Positions 10,601 to 20,055 of a DNA stretch of 58,315 bases are shown one piece after another. This DNA is from Tubiluchus corallicola (Eukaryota; Priapulida; Priapulimorpha; Priapulimorphida; Tubiluchidae), in assembly GCA_030141605.1 (NCBI GenBank), contig JAQGDQ010000632.1, positions 64,001-122,315 of the forward strand, read 5' to 3'. How positions within the stretch are numbered: the first letter of the stretch is position 1; every line of letters starts with the position of its first letter. The notes beneath the pieces were generated by a model, which was not told where the DNA came from, did no database searches, and was given only the letters and a program-made list of their open reading frames with translations. Both the position numbers and the translations under genes were made by a program.

Positions 10601-13600
10601 AAAGAATATAAATTAGTCTTCTTTTTTTATATTGTGCTATAAGCATGTTTATTGTGGTGTGATGTTTGGTTACTAGTTGTGATGTATGGGCCAAAAAGTT
10701 GCTCTTTTCTTACAATTTTGCCTATAGACAATACTACCATAACTGCTGAAATTGTTATTTTTTTGTATTTGTGGAATATTTAAGTATGTACCGCCCATCT
10801 AAAGTTACGAATGTTGCTTTTAACTGCAGCAAGTTCTTATAATCTCTTTTTATGGTTCATACTGGTCTTTTTAGATTTTTAATGAAACTTGTTAATGACT
10901 GACATATTGGTTTAAGTGATGCTGCAGCTCTTAAATCAGGAGGTACCTTGATGGCAGCACAAAACCCAATCTTACAGTATTCAAGGACGAAAGAGGGCCA
11001 ACACTAATACTGCAAATTTGTTTGTTTGTTCTATATATATATATATATATATGCAAAAGTACAAATGTGGGCATGAGCTAGTTTTGTAGGAGAGATTAAT
11101 AGTTAATGAAAGAGTCTAACAGCAAGTTTAAGATAGGAAAGGTTGATCTCAACTTCAGTCTGGACATCAAAATGGGTTTACAGTTCCATTTCTGCTTTTT
11201 CTGGTAACAAAATTTAATACTACGCGACATAGATTTTTTACATCTTTTGGGCAGTCTTTTATAAGCTTTGGCCTTTGATTTTTTTTTCATTATAATTGCA
11301 CATAGTTTTGAAGAACTTATAAATTCCAACAAATTGAACTTGAATATAATCATTTGTTCTCGAATACAAATGTCGTTTGTTTTCAAGAATGGATTTTTTT
11401 AGGAAGGCTTCGTTAATATCCTGATAATCTAAATTCTAAATTCTAAATTTGGCAATCTTAGGTTAACCACATGCTTTGCGTTTAAAGCTGCTTTCTTGCA
11501 ATGTGAGGCTAGTTGTTACTATGGAAACAGTTTTGAAGTTGTGTTCTTTCATTTTTCATCAGCTATGCAAAAGTCACATGTGTTCTAAAACTAAAACATT
11601 TGTCAGTTGTGTAAGCCAAAAAGATGACACTCGGAGTAAGACATGTTTAACAGGTTGCACCAATCTGACAAAGCACTTAACAGGTGCTCGATAACTGTTT
11701 CGTAGGCAGGTATTTTTAGACACTTTTGGACATTTTACTTCACTAATTTTTGTTAACGGCTGTACTTTCAACACTTGTGTAACTATTGGTAATTTGCTGT
11801 TGTGATTCTGATGAACAATGTTACCGTGTAGGAAGAGTTGGTGGATATTCAGAAGGTACTGGAAGCGGATGCAGCCGAACTCAGAAAGAAAAAAGAGCAA
11901 CAGGAGAGAATGGCTACCACGGTGAATGATTACATGTATGCAGATGCACAGGTAGACAGAGTATTATCTTTGCCTGTTTAACATTCGGCTGTTGTTTCCG
12001 ATGATTTGACCTTAATTTTTTTATATAATTTGGCAGACTGCAAGGCGAATTCAGCATTTAGCATCAAGGCCTACTCAATTTCGATGGTATTTGATTCAGG
12101 AACTGGATTCGTAATCAACGCTATACTTTAGACCACTGAACTGGCAGGGATATCTTAGCCATGCGAATACATCTTCTTTCTGTGAAGTAAATACTCAGAA
12201 TCAGCATGGTTAATGAAACCACCCAGAGTTAGTATTGAACCAGTTCACCTGTTCATTTACTAACTAACCTTGGTGATTAGCCATGCTGATTCTGTCTGTT
12301 TACCTAATAGAAACTATTCACGCCTGCACATGGTTAAAACATCTCTACTAGCTCAGTGGCTTATCTTAGGGCTAAACTTGAATCACCTTACAGACTACCT
12401 TTTTGCATCCAGGGCTTGCATCGGCCGTAACGCTGTATAAAACGTGTAAATTTAAACTCCCGTGATGATCGTTAGGCGCAACCATTTTAATACCACTTGA
12501 AACAAGTTTTGATAAGATTGTGTGAAGTTTGAAAAAGTAATCAGAGCATTCGAAGCATACATGTTTAAGCATACATACTTAAATAAAATTTTAAATTACT
12601 GTATCTTGTTAATAAGATTAAAAATACGTTTTTAGCTAGTGAGTGGCGCACCCTGGAGGGTGAATCATCGACATTTTACCTATTTGCACAAACATTTTAA
12701 ATTATTAGTCTAATTACATTAGTCTTTCCAGCAGGTATGTGAAATGCTAAGTAATACAGGTGTGCACGGAAAGTTTTCTGGGACATAATTTTATATTGCC
12801 TTTTCTTCCGCTGATTTACGTGGCGTGGTGATGTCATGTAATGGCGCCATCGGAACAGTATTGCAGGAGATTTAAAATGGTAATAAATGAAAATTCCTTT
12901 CGACTCGAAAACAATACATGCATAAATTGCTGTAAAGCAGTATAATTTTTAAGGCGATTTTTTTGAAACCTACATCTGGTGCCATTTGTCTTGTCCTTTA
13001 AAAAGAAATGACCGATTGCCAATATTTTATTCATTAGTTCACAGTAAAAACTGGTTGGTCAAATTACTCATAGAAATGAATGAAACTATTTTACTATGAC
13101 CGTTTCCTAGTTTCTTTGTTTTTTCCAGGAACTGCTTCAATTATTTGGCATCCCGTACGTTGTTGCTCCTATGGAAGCTGAAGCTCAGTGTGCCTTTCTC
13201 GATGGCGCTGACCTTTGCAACGGTGTCATTACAGACGACAGCGACGTCTGGCTTTTTGGTGGGCGGCGAGTTTACAAGAATTTCTTTAATCAGGATAAAA
13301 CAGTTGAGAAGTTCCAAAATGATGACATAGCAACTGAATTAGGTATGAATCAGGGCTTACATAGGCACATGTATCTGTGAAAATGTTGGAGGAAACGTGA
13401 CAATGGTGTCATTTGCTTCAAATTTAACCTGAATTTTTAACTTTATTTCAACGATAGTTTTCCCAACAAGGCGCTGCTAGTTTGCCAATTTTGTATGTTT
13501 CCAATTTTTCAAGCAAGAACATAACAGATAAAATCGTTCAGTGTTTGGATAGTGATGTTGTGTCCAAGATCTAGGGATGTTAACAATAACGTTACATATC

Positions 13601-16600
13601 GTTACGAAAAATCTGTTTTTATCGTTATTGTATTGATATTGTTCTAGGAATGTCAGTATCATATCGAATTTGGCACGTATCGTTCCTTATCACTTGCTTT
13701 TCAAAAGTCACTTGACTTTTATTTTCTATTTGCTTACAGTGACTGTGCAAAGAAGTGAATAAAAGGAATATTTAAAATTATAAGCTTGTCAGACACCGAA
13801 TCATTTTCTTGAACTTTCACCTGGCAATAACAACTATCTTCATTCTGAATCGTACTGACAAAGTGTAGGGATCCCTTTACACACTTTGATACTGACGCGC
13901 ATATGTCAGATACACAGTACCCGATGTCAAATACATCGCATCGTATTTTTAGTGTCGCTTTCCCAGTCATGTGCAGCTCGCATAGATAATATTTTTATCG
14001 CAGTAATATTTTTATCTGTCGCAGCTTACTTATTTACAAATCATTATGACAAACAAACTTGTGTTTCATAACTAGCAGCCATTTAAGTATACAGCACTGA
14101 ATGCACTTAATAATTTTAGTTTTTAATGATACTTTTTCTGTTGTTGCATAAATTGTCTAACTTCGGTATCATTTGTATCGTCTAGAAATAGTTTATCGTT
14201 ATCTTATTATTGGGAAAAAGTATTGTGTCGTATTGTTATTATATCACCAGATTTGTATCCTTTAACTTCCCTACTAAGATAATAAAATAATTGTATTCAA
14301 TGTTCAAACAAACTCGCCTTTTCTGAAAGTATTGTAAATTAACCTTTCTTTGACATATTGTTGAGATTTTAATTGCTTTTTGATAACACGCCTCAGTTAA
14401 TAAAAAAAAACTTTTGGTCAATAAATTCACAGTCTCCTTAGCATTTCTTCAGGATAAAGTTCTTACTAGCTGCCATCTTGCATTGATGATAGCAACTAAA
14501 TTGATAATTTTTTATTAGGGTTATGTAGAGGTAAACTAATCAATCTTGCGATGCTTGTGGGAAGTGATTACACACCTGGTGTACACGGCGTCGGTGTCAT
14601 ATTAGCGATGGAATTGCTTGGCGAGTTTCCGGGCGATTCCATAGAATGTCTGCGTGAAATGAAGTAAGTCAGTGGTTTTCCGAATATTCCCAGTGGCAGC
14701 TGTTGTTATATATAAGTAACTTTTGTTTCTGCTGATCATAATGTTTAGATCACGAATGTTTCATTATGAACATTATTGTTAATCACACATTAGCAAACAG
14801 AGTTGTTTGATTTCTTCTAAATTGTACTTTTTATGTTGAACTACATTTTAAGACCCAACTTTTTTGGCACCTACCTTTGTTTGCTTTAGATATTTGAGAA
14901 GGCTTTTCATTTAGTATAGTATTAGTCCTTAATCTCCACGATTAGGACTGGTTTCTTCTCAGACTTATGAAATCTTTTGAGCGCCAAATTAGGTTGATTT
15001 TTTTGCATTATGAAGTTGATTCGCTGGTAGAAATTTCGTTAATACTTTTTTCCAAGCAAAGAAACCATTAACAACATTAATAAAACAGCTTTTGTCTGCT
15101 TCTTTTTTCTGAAAAACGTATGTCATGGGATCCGTGTCCCACAGTTTTAGCTCAAAAAGAAGCATTTTGCTTTGGATGCTTGATATTGTTTAGAACTGAA
15201 CAGTTTTTGACTTTTTAACTTATTCATGTTTAGCTATGATAGCTTTCGTTGATTGTAAATTTCTTAAAAATAGATTAGCAACAAGAAATGATAAAGTTAC
15301 CCACAGTCATACCAAATATTTGTTTAGCCAAGATATTCATCAGCCACTAAGCTAACACACGGAACTAAAAGAACTAACATTTTTTCCTCTTTTAGGAAGT
15401 GGTGGGATCTTTCCCAGCAGCAAGAGAAATTTCCAGAAGTGACAAAAATCAAGTCTCGTTTGCGTAAGCTCGATATTCCACCAACGTTTCCTAGTCAGGT
15501 CGTGGCAGATGGTTACCTTCATCCAGTGGTGGACAACTCACTTGAACCTTTTTCTTGGAGCACCCCAGACCTATGCAGTCTTAGGGAATATCCTTTATTG
15601 CACACACTTCGCTTAAACACTAAAAAAAATCTGTTGTGCTTTGTTCATTATTTACCATTTGAGATAAGAGTCCACAGCAGCAAAGGAAAGTAATGACTCG
15701 TGGTTTGGGAATTTTAACTTCAAAACAAACAACAAACTTTGTTTCCAGCTTTTATTTAATTTGCAGAAATATATCATTCTAGTTGTGTAATTTTGTTATA
15801 GGGTTATTGATTTTTCTGTTTTTTTTCTGAAGTATTTCCTGCTTTTTGTTTTGTACAAAATATCGCCACTAGGACATTGACTTAGTAATTGCTTGTACTA
15901 AGAGGTACCTCATGAATGTCGCCTAGTTAAAAAAGCTTCCTGATTCAGTGAAGCATTTTGCCGTTAAAAAGGTAACGAAAAAGCTGACACAGAGGCAGTA
16001 ACTTTCCGGCAGTCACTCTGTAAACACTCCGTCTTTCATGCACTCTCTCTGGTGAAATAGGCTTTAAACTGCTTCAAAGTTTGGCTAATTAGAAAAGGTT
16101 ATCTCTCATCGTTCATATCTCTTATCAAAGTGTTATGGTTGGAACAGTCAAAATAGAAAAGCGATTTATCTTAAAATAAACAGACTTGAACTCAACCTGC
16201 AGTTCAGTGTATTTTTGTCATCGCAGTGCGCTACAAAACGATCGTGGAAGAGAACCGATACAAAAGACCACAGTAACAATTTGTTTACAAGAAATGCGCC
16301 ATACAGAAAACTATAATTGTTTTGTTAGCTGAAAGTGTAGCCACAATTGAGAACCTCCCAAGGAGATGCCTCAAAACTATAATTGTATCCACGTTCTTCT
16401 AAACTCCTCAAAGTTCTGTTCTTACTGAATTACTATTACATATTATTTTTCTCTCATTGTAAATGCTTTAAGGACAAGAAAATGGCCAACCAAAGTAAGC
16501 CTCAGAAAATTCGCAATAAAAAGTTATATCACCTAAGTATAATCTTAAACGAATAAAATATTCACGTTTTCGCATTTACTCCAATTTTTGTAAAATATTT

Positions 16601-18613
16601 CAACCACTGCAGTAAACGTTGGCGCAGACATGTTTCGTTAGTTTGCCAATTGAAAAGCCGGCATGTAACTGATCACGTGGCATGACATCACTCGAACACA
16701 GTCGCAGTGAATTCCGAGCACGTATAATATAAAGATTTGTGCTGTGGTTCTGTGACGCCATCTAATACGCGCGACCCCGGCAGTCTTGCGGGAGTATTTA
16801 AAATGAAAAAAACAGGAAATTCTTTTAAAGTGAGTATGATAAATGCTTAAGATTGCCTCTAGCCATTATAATTTTTTAGCAAAAATTTTCTGAGACTTGC
16901 TTTAACTAGGCCTTTTCTTGTCTTTTAATAGTGCTTTTTGTGTCTTTATGTGTTCAATTCCCGAGTGCTTAAAGTTACTCTTTAACTTTATTGTTGCTTT
17001 TCCTATCATTAATTTAACATATGCGAAGGAAAAGTTACGATGGTCTCGAGATAAAGTTGACAGTATTCTTCTCCCCGTAATGAAGAAAGTTGCTGAACGA
17101 TCGGTGAGTTGACTTCTATTACATTACAGTCAAACTTCTTTATAGTACCTACTTTGGGACTGCTAGAAAAATTTGACGTTACAGTGAGTTTGGCGAAATG
17201 CGTTAATGTCCTATCTATGCAAATATAGATATTTTGTTTTGCCAAAAATATTGGCATTAAGCAAGGTTGCCATTAAAAAAGAAGTAATTATAATGGCATT
17301 TGACTCTAATCGTTTTCGCTTTTATTTAGAAGTCATTATAACGACATTTGTCTCTAATCGTTTTTGCTTTTATTTAGAAATCATTATAACGGCATTTGAC
17401 TCTAATCGTTTTCACTTTTATTTAGCAACAGATGTCACTAATTAACCATTAAGTGAATTTTCTTGCTTTTTACTAGGTTATTGCAGATGAAATTAAAAAC
17501 ATCAAGCCTTTTCACAGTTTTGTTGTGCGCACGTGCAGTTGGTCGAGATAAAAAGTTAAGTGTACCGCAACAATGCATCTTAACAACAACCTTCACATGC
17601 CATGTGTGTAAAGCAAACCTGCCAGGTGCATCAGTTCAGTAACTTCAGTTCTTTTACATGGAAAAGAATTAATTAAGCATTAGTCTGTGCATAGAGTGAT
17701 TTACTGGTAGGATCTTGCTTAGGAATAAGAAAAAATGAACTAGGTAAGGTTCTAGCTAGCTGCTAAAACTGTTAGTATTACAATAGCATGGGCTGCGAGG
17801 CATTGTCAAGCGCACACAAATGCTTTGTCTGGTACACTTAACCTTTGACCTTTTCACGATCATCATCAATCGCTGGAACTGTGAAAAGGCTTGTTAGACT
17901 AATTTTCTATCCTAATGTGTATTCAACTCCACCTAACTTGGAACTGCTTAGTTAAATTTTTCTTAATTTGTATCACTCATCTCAAGGTCATCATTTCAAG
18001 TCTCAATCGGCTCCCCTCTCCCAATTCTTACATCACTCAAATTAAGCAATATTTTGGTGCACAGGAATATCTGTTAAAGACAGTGTTGACTTTATAATCA
18101 TAATCATTCTTACATGTAATTTACTATTTTTATGCCATTATACCTTTAATTTGCTAAACTCAGTGATTTCTTTAGTTTGCAAGATGTGTAAGGCGAAGGC
18201 AGGTGCGGGTGGGAGTTACAATAAGTTAACCATATAATCACTTTATTGTAACTTGTTGTTTTTAGGCTCAGACATCCATGGATAGATACCTTGTGCAATT
18301 TCCAGCAGAGAAACGAACTGTAGGTAGCAAGCGGCTACAATCTGCCATTAAGAAATCTCAAAATCTCAGCCCAGATGAACCAGTTGAGAAAAATGCAGTT
18401 GCAAAAAGAAAAGCAGGCAAGACGCTGAGGAAAAACCGATGCAAGAAACTGCCTGCATCTTCTAGTGCAGCTGTTAATGTTGAAAGAAACTGTGATACTG
18501 CAAATGTGAAAAAGACCAAGTGTAGCAACGTGGCCAAAAAGAAAGCTAAACAAAAGGTCTGCAAGAAAATTGTAGAATTAAATCTATCAGAAAGCGGGAG
18601 CTCTTCTGACTAA
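1524..18613 (+). CDS. ERCC5: XPG/ERCC5 DNA repair endonuclease, 13 exons, complete
   Basis: Structure-specific 3' endonuclease of nucleotide-excision repair, acting in the nucleus within TFIIH-containing complexes. Coding exons: 1524-1611, 1986-2161, 5124-5329, 7487-7697, 8288-8385, 8827-9461, 10211-10500, 11832-11951, 13129-13342, 14519-14663, 15396-15587, 17019-17103, 18266-18613. All phases join: 2808 bases, 935 residues plus stop. The N-terminal nuclease block (1-~100) carries Asp30 and Asp77. The internal block (about 570-820) carries Glu624/Glu626 (PMEAEAQC), Asp645/Asp647 (TDDSD) and the helix-two-turn-helix [15 protein letters not shown] (822-829) fits a degenerate PCNA-binding box before a lysine-rich tail. 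It is shorter than the human protein (1186 residues), mostly in the acidic spacer. The start was chosen because MGVQ is the family's processed N terminus. Boundaries rest on splice signals and alignment from memory; no transcript was seen. Confidence 0.93.
1612..1985 (+). other. U12-type GT-AG intron (XPG intron 1)
   Basis: The donor GTATCCTTT matches the minor-spliceosome consensus exactly. Near the 3' end, TTCTTTAAC (about 1964-1972) differs by one base from the U12 branch-site consensus TTCCTTAAC and lies about 14 bases before the AG at 1984-1985. There is no long polypyrimidine tract, as expected for U12 introns. Confidence 0.85.
1986..2161 (+). CDS. ERCC5: XPG exon 2
   Basis: Completes the Asp30 codon and encodes the rest of the first nuclease block, including SIWLNQA and FVFDGG with catalytic Asp77. 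It ends in phase 0 before a U2-type donor. Confidence 0.92.
2345..2925 (+). repeat. ~600-bp interspersed repeat, copy 1
   Basis: Starts near the tract CGGCAGTGCAACTGTGTATA and ends with CTTTTCTTGTCCTTTAAA. It is highly similar over its length to 12410-13007 and partly to 29490-29800 and 16730-16925. I found no terminal inverted repeats and no coding capacity. The class is unknown; it may be a SINE or other non-autonomous element. It contains a palindromic TGACGTCA near 2743. Confidence 0.7.
3191..3598 (+). mobile_element. Pogo/Tigger-like MITE with TA duplications
   Basis: Terminal inverted repeats begin CCGTATTTTCCCATGTATAA at 3193 and end with the complement at 3596, flanked by TA on both sides. 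The TIR motif is repeated inside: inverted at about 3250-3271 and direct at about 3552-3572. The frame 3266-3499 ends in an acidic tail after [20 protein letters not shown], which resembles the C terminus of pogo-type DDE transposases. It is therefore a deletion derivative that kept the end of its transposase gene. Confidence 0.75.
3266..3499 (+). pseudogene. Transposase C-terminal fragment (pogo-like)
   Basis: A 77-residue frame from the ATG at 3266 inside the MITE. The motif [16 protein letters not shown] followed by serine/acidic residues is typical of the C terminus of Tigger/pogo transposases as I recall the family. The DDE catalytic core is absent, so it cannot be an active transposase. 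Family assignment is from memory, not from a search. Confidence 0.55.
3819..5010 (+). mobile_element. Tigger-like element remnant, interrupted by a second MITE
   Basis: It opens with TACGGTAAACTCCGCGTAAC and carries several copies of the motif CTTAACTCAAA/CACCTAACTCAAA (about 3836-3950 and 4268-4290). Motif copies sit on both sides of the MITE at 4289-4979; removing that MITE and one TA restores CACCTAACTC. Its right terminus is not clear and 5010 is approximate. No transposase is readable. Confidence 0.5.
4289..4979 (+). mobile_element. Second pogo/Tigger-like MITE, nested
   Basis: Its TIRs begin CCGTATATACTCGCATATAA at 4291 and end with the complement at 4977, with TA on both sides. Further CATATAAGCCG-type motifs occur inside both ends. 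The frame 4671-4871 ends [13 protein letters not shown], an acidic tail resembling a transposase C terminus. It lies within the older element at 3819-5010. Confidence 0.7.
5124..5329 (+). CDS. ERCC5: XPG exon 3
   Basis: Encodes [13 protein letters not shown] onward to [12 protein letters not shown], the helical gateway/early spacer region after the first nuclease block. The acceptor is ...TTCTAAG; the donor GTACGT at 5330 leaves phase 2. Confidence 0.88.
5519..5830 (+). mobile_element. Degenerate Tigger-like remnant in intron 3
   Basis: Starts with CAGTTTAATCTC and CTCGCTATAAC, a pattern seen at Tigger ends. An ATG at 5731 opens [16 protein letters not shown] before a stop, which resembles the basic N terminus of pogo-type transposases. 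It is very decayed and assignment is tentative. Confidence 0.35.
5831..7486. other. Rest of XPG intron 3
   Basis: AT-rich. A less AT-rich patch of about 85 bases at 7106-7190 stands out but matches nothing I recognise. The short open frames here look like chance. Confidence 0.4.
7487..7697 (+). CDS. ERCC5: XPG exon 4
   Basis: Encodes [20 protein letters not shown] and the conserved spacer segment [13 protein letters not shown], matching the vertebrate ELPPEVKHEIL region. It ends in phase 0. Confidence 0.9.
8288..8385 (+). CDS. ERCC5: XPG exon 5, GC donor
   Basis: Encodes [15 protein letters not shown] through EMKS plus two bases. Ending at the GC donor keeps the frame into exon 6; ending at the nearby GT (8390) would not. 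Confidence 0.85.
8386..8826 (+). other. GC-AG intron (XPG intron 5)
   Basis: The boundary CCAG|GCAAGTTTT matches the strong non-canonical GC donor consensus AG|GCAAGT. Only this boundary joins phase 2 to exon 6, giving KSRPSADID. The intron contains a hAT-like MITE at 8442-8759. Confidence 0.8.
8442..8759. mobile_element. hAT-like MITE
   Basis: Begins CAGGGGCATAGCC and ends AGCTACACCACTG; the ends form imperfect inverted repeats of the CAGNGGYGTAGC type known from hAT elements. The 8-base flanks CTGTCGTC and CTGCCATT match at 5 of 8. It ends 67 bases before exon 6. Confidence 0.6.
8827..9461 (+). CDS. ERCC5: XPG exon 6 (acidic spacer)
   Basis: The longest exon. Its first part encodes [12 protein letters not shown], the conserved DTSHYILIKG segment of the spacer. 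The rest is low-complexity, rich in Glu, Asp, Ser and Lys and poorly conserved, as expected for the disordered TFIIH/RPA-interacting region. Donor GTGAGT. Confidence 0.9.
9462..10210. other. XPG intron 6
   Basis: AT-rich, with a LINE-tail-like string TGGCAATAAACTTAAACTTA near 9780. No other structure recognised. Confidence 0.5.
10211..10500 (+). CDS. ERCC5: XPG exon 7 (end of spacer)
   Basis: Encodes an acidic spacer segment with a run of six Ala followed by five Asp (GCT/GCC/GAT triplets, about 10407-10443), probably a coding trinucleotide tract. Donor GTAAGT at 10501, phase 0. Confidence 0.85.
10501..11831. other. XPG intron 7
   Basis: AT-rich intron with a (TA)n run at about 11033-11053. 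Nothing else identified. Confidence 0.5.
11832..11951 (+). CDS. ERCC5: XPG exon 8
   Basis: Encodes the helix leading into the internal nuclease block ([20 protein letters not shown], then QERMATTV), matching the vertebrate ELETLES...QQERIAATV region. Phase 0 at both ends. Confidence 0.92.
12100..12385. repeat. Head-to-head pair of SINE tails
   Basis: 12276-12385 resembles the SINE tail at about 404-500, and the reverse complement of 12100-12205 resembles the same tail. Their inner ends form an inverted repeat (AATCAGCATGG against CCATGCTGATT, about 12197 and 12279). The pair could fold as a hairpin in XPG pre-mRNA. Confidence 0.5.
12410..13007 (+). repeat. ~600-bp interspersed repeat, copy 2
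   Basis: Near full-length second copy of the family first seen at 2345-2925, in the same orientation, in XPG intron 8. Shared blocks include AAATTACTGTATCTTGT, TCTTTCCAGCAGGTATGTGA and the GGTGTGCACGGAAAG tract. Confidence 0.75.
13129..13342 (+). CDS. ERCC5: XPG exon 9 (catalytic internal block)
   Basis: Carries [21 protein letters not shown] with Glu624 and Glu626 and [12 protein letters not shown] with Asp645 and Asp647, the metal-binding acidic residues of the FEN1/XPG family. All expected residues are present. Confidence 0.95.
13572..14273. mobile_element. hAT-like non-autonomous element
   Basis: Begins TAGGGATGTTAACAATAACG and ends with the imperfect complement (TTTAACTTCCCTA). The 8-base flanks CCAAGATC and CTAAGATA match at 6 of 8, the duplication length of hAT elements. 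The interior carries TATCGTTA-type motifs in both orientations and no transposase. Confidence 0.6.
14519..14663 (+). CDS. ERCC5: XPG exon 10
   Basis: Encodes [22 protein letters not shown] and MELLGEFPG, the conserved GSDYT motif and helix-two-turn-helix DNA-binding element. Donor GTAAGT, phase 2. Confidence 0.95.
14664..15395. other. XPG intron 10
   Basis: AT-rich intron; no repeat or RNA gene recognised. Confidence 0.5.
15396..15587 (+). CDS. ERCC5: XPG exon 11
   Basis: Encodes [14 protein letters not shown] and then [18 protein letters not shown], matching the vertebrate NPAVAEAYLKPVVDDS segment, and ends within the codon for Glu of LRE. An open frame runs on to 15693 but loses similarity after this point. 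Confidence 0.92.
15588..17018 (+). other. U12-type AT-AC intron (XPG intron 11)
   Basis: The intron begins ATATCCTTT, the exact AT-AC minor-spliceosome donor, and ends TTTAAC. Phase 2 joins as GA|A, giving [11 protein letters not shown], which aligns without a gap to the vertebrate IREFCQRYFGW region. Branch-site candidates are TTCCTAT (about 17000-17006) and TCATTAAT (17006-17013); both are imperfect. Confidence 0.85.
16730..16925 (+). repeat. ~600-bp interspersed repeat, partial copy 4
   Basis: Resembles the last third of the family at 2345-2925 (GAGTATTTAAAATGAAAA, TATAATTTTTTAGC, CCTTTTCTTGTC). It is more diverged than copies 1 and 2 and ends about 90 bases before exon 12. Confidence 0.55.
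17019..17103 (+). CDS. ERCC5: XPG exon 12
   Basis: Encodes [20 protein letters not shown] and MKKVAERS, the end of the nuclease fold (vertebrate NRTKTDESLFPVLKQL). Donor GTGAGT, phase 0. Confidence 0.93.
17125..17425. repeat. Tigger-like remnant with 48-bp tandem repeats
   Basis: Begins CAGTCAAACTTCTTTATAGT, a Tigger-like terminus. Then follow three units of 48 bases (start points 17291, 17339 and 17387 in equivalent positions) built on CATTTGACTCTAATCGTTTT. A related segment is in the FBXO36 intron near 28950-29010. Confidence 0.5.
17426..18265. other. Rest of XPG intron 12
   Basis: No structure recognised. The open frame near 17915-18097 has no recognisable content and exons 12 and 13 join without it. 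Confidence 0.45.
18266..18613 (+). CDS. ERCC5: XPG exon 13 (C terminus)
   Basis: Encodes [17 protein letters not shown], a PCNA-box-like motif directly after the nuclease fold, then a lysine/arginine-rich tail with KRKAGK and KKKAKQK clusters that would serve as nuclear localisation signals. Stop at 18611-18613. Confidence 0.92.
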   Translation, partial: AQTSMDRYLVQFPAEKRTVGSKRLQSAIKKSQNLSPDEPVEKNAVAKRKAGKTLRKNRCKKLPASSSAAVNVERNCDTANVKKTKCSNVAKKKAKQKVCKKIVELNLSESGSSSD

Positions 18614-20055
18614 CTACTGTACAAATGATGTGTATATTACTGTAGATAATTCGTAATCTGTAATACTCTTAATAATATGTGCTGGATTGTGGACTGACGT
18701 ACAGGAATATTAGTAATTAGGAATAATTTGTCAATTTTAAAGATTGTGAGATTTTTCAAATTGTTAAAATTCAGGCTGCAGACGTTGAACAACTTTTTCA
18801 CACCTGTATAGTCAGCTCAATTGACTGCGAAAAGCAGTAGAGTTGTTAACACACCATTGAACCAAATCATCCGCACAGGTTCTGTAAATATTTCCAGGGG
18901 CATTCCAGTTCTACAGTGGGATCTTCCTCCAGAGAAGAACGCTAAAAGTATTATCATTTTGTTGAAAGAAATCCCAAACTCCTAGCTTCAGTCAGCTGTT
19001 TTGCAAAAACAGGCAACAAATACTACTGGTGAAGTAGTATTGTTGCAGTTAAGATTAACATTTTGTTTCGCAGTGTAAGGATCAGTTGATGCCAGAATTC
19101 ATATTTTTACCAGTCTCGGTTGTTGACTTTTGTAAGCTTGTATGCTGTGGTTGTATATTGTCAATAATTTACATAGCAGAGTTACAATTATGATGTCGCC
19201 GCCAAAATTACTACGAGATTCATTCAAATTATGGTTTAATAATATGTTTTCGAAATTACGGCAGTGCTACAATTTTGGCAGCGTAGTTAAGTTTAAATTT
19301 TTCTTTTTGTATGAGTAAAAACAGATCTAAGTTTAGTGAGTGTGCAAGAAGTATTGAATGTGAAAAGAGGAGTTTAAATTTGCACTGTGGCGCAATCTTT
19401 TACCATTTTGCTAATTTTAACAAGTGTGTCGATCTCTAATAATTAGCTAATAATTGTTATTTATAAGACTCTCTGTACATACACAAATTTTGCTATTTTC
19501 TTTAAATTTATAGGTAATTATTATGGATTATATTTTTTGCATTTATAATTTATTTTTTTGTGATTATTTGGTACTATTTTAGTAAAATTTGTACCGCAAT
19601 CATCTCTCTGTTTGTCGTCACGTAATTACATAAATTATTATAATATTAATGTAGATTATTATCAGTTATTAGCTCGCTATTAATAATTGATAGCAAAATC
19701 ATAATAATAATAACTAATAATTAATGGTTTATACCATTATTGATAATACCTATTGTTTTATGTTTTAAAAGTCAAGTTTCTCATTTGTAATGCAAAAGCA
19801 TTTCAAGTTGATTTTATTGACCTTAGGTGAACATTTACCATATGGGTAGAATTTATGGCACGGTAACACTATAGAGGTGAGGTAACACTATTACTTGTTA
19901 CGCCTTTGAAAAAATATTAACATTAAACTAGTTGTTTTTTAATAAGTACTGTTCGATAAGCAATTTAAAACTATGCATGTATATAATTCAAATACATGTA
20001 AAATAACACAAAAACATAAGTTTAGTTCTATTCCACAGAAAAACAATATTACTTG
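18614..20055. other. Convergent intergenic region after XPG
   Basis: Very AT-rich, and probably the 3' UTRs of XPG (+) and of the minus-strand gene ending at 20056. A minus-strand AATAAA lies at 19818-19813, 238 bases after that stop codon. I saw no unambiguous AATAAA for XPG. Confidence 0.45.

Noticed and set aside
15588-15693. Continuation of the XPG exon 11 frame
   Set aside because: Similarity to XPG stops exactly at the AT-AC donor, and exon 12 continues the alignment without a gap.
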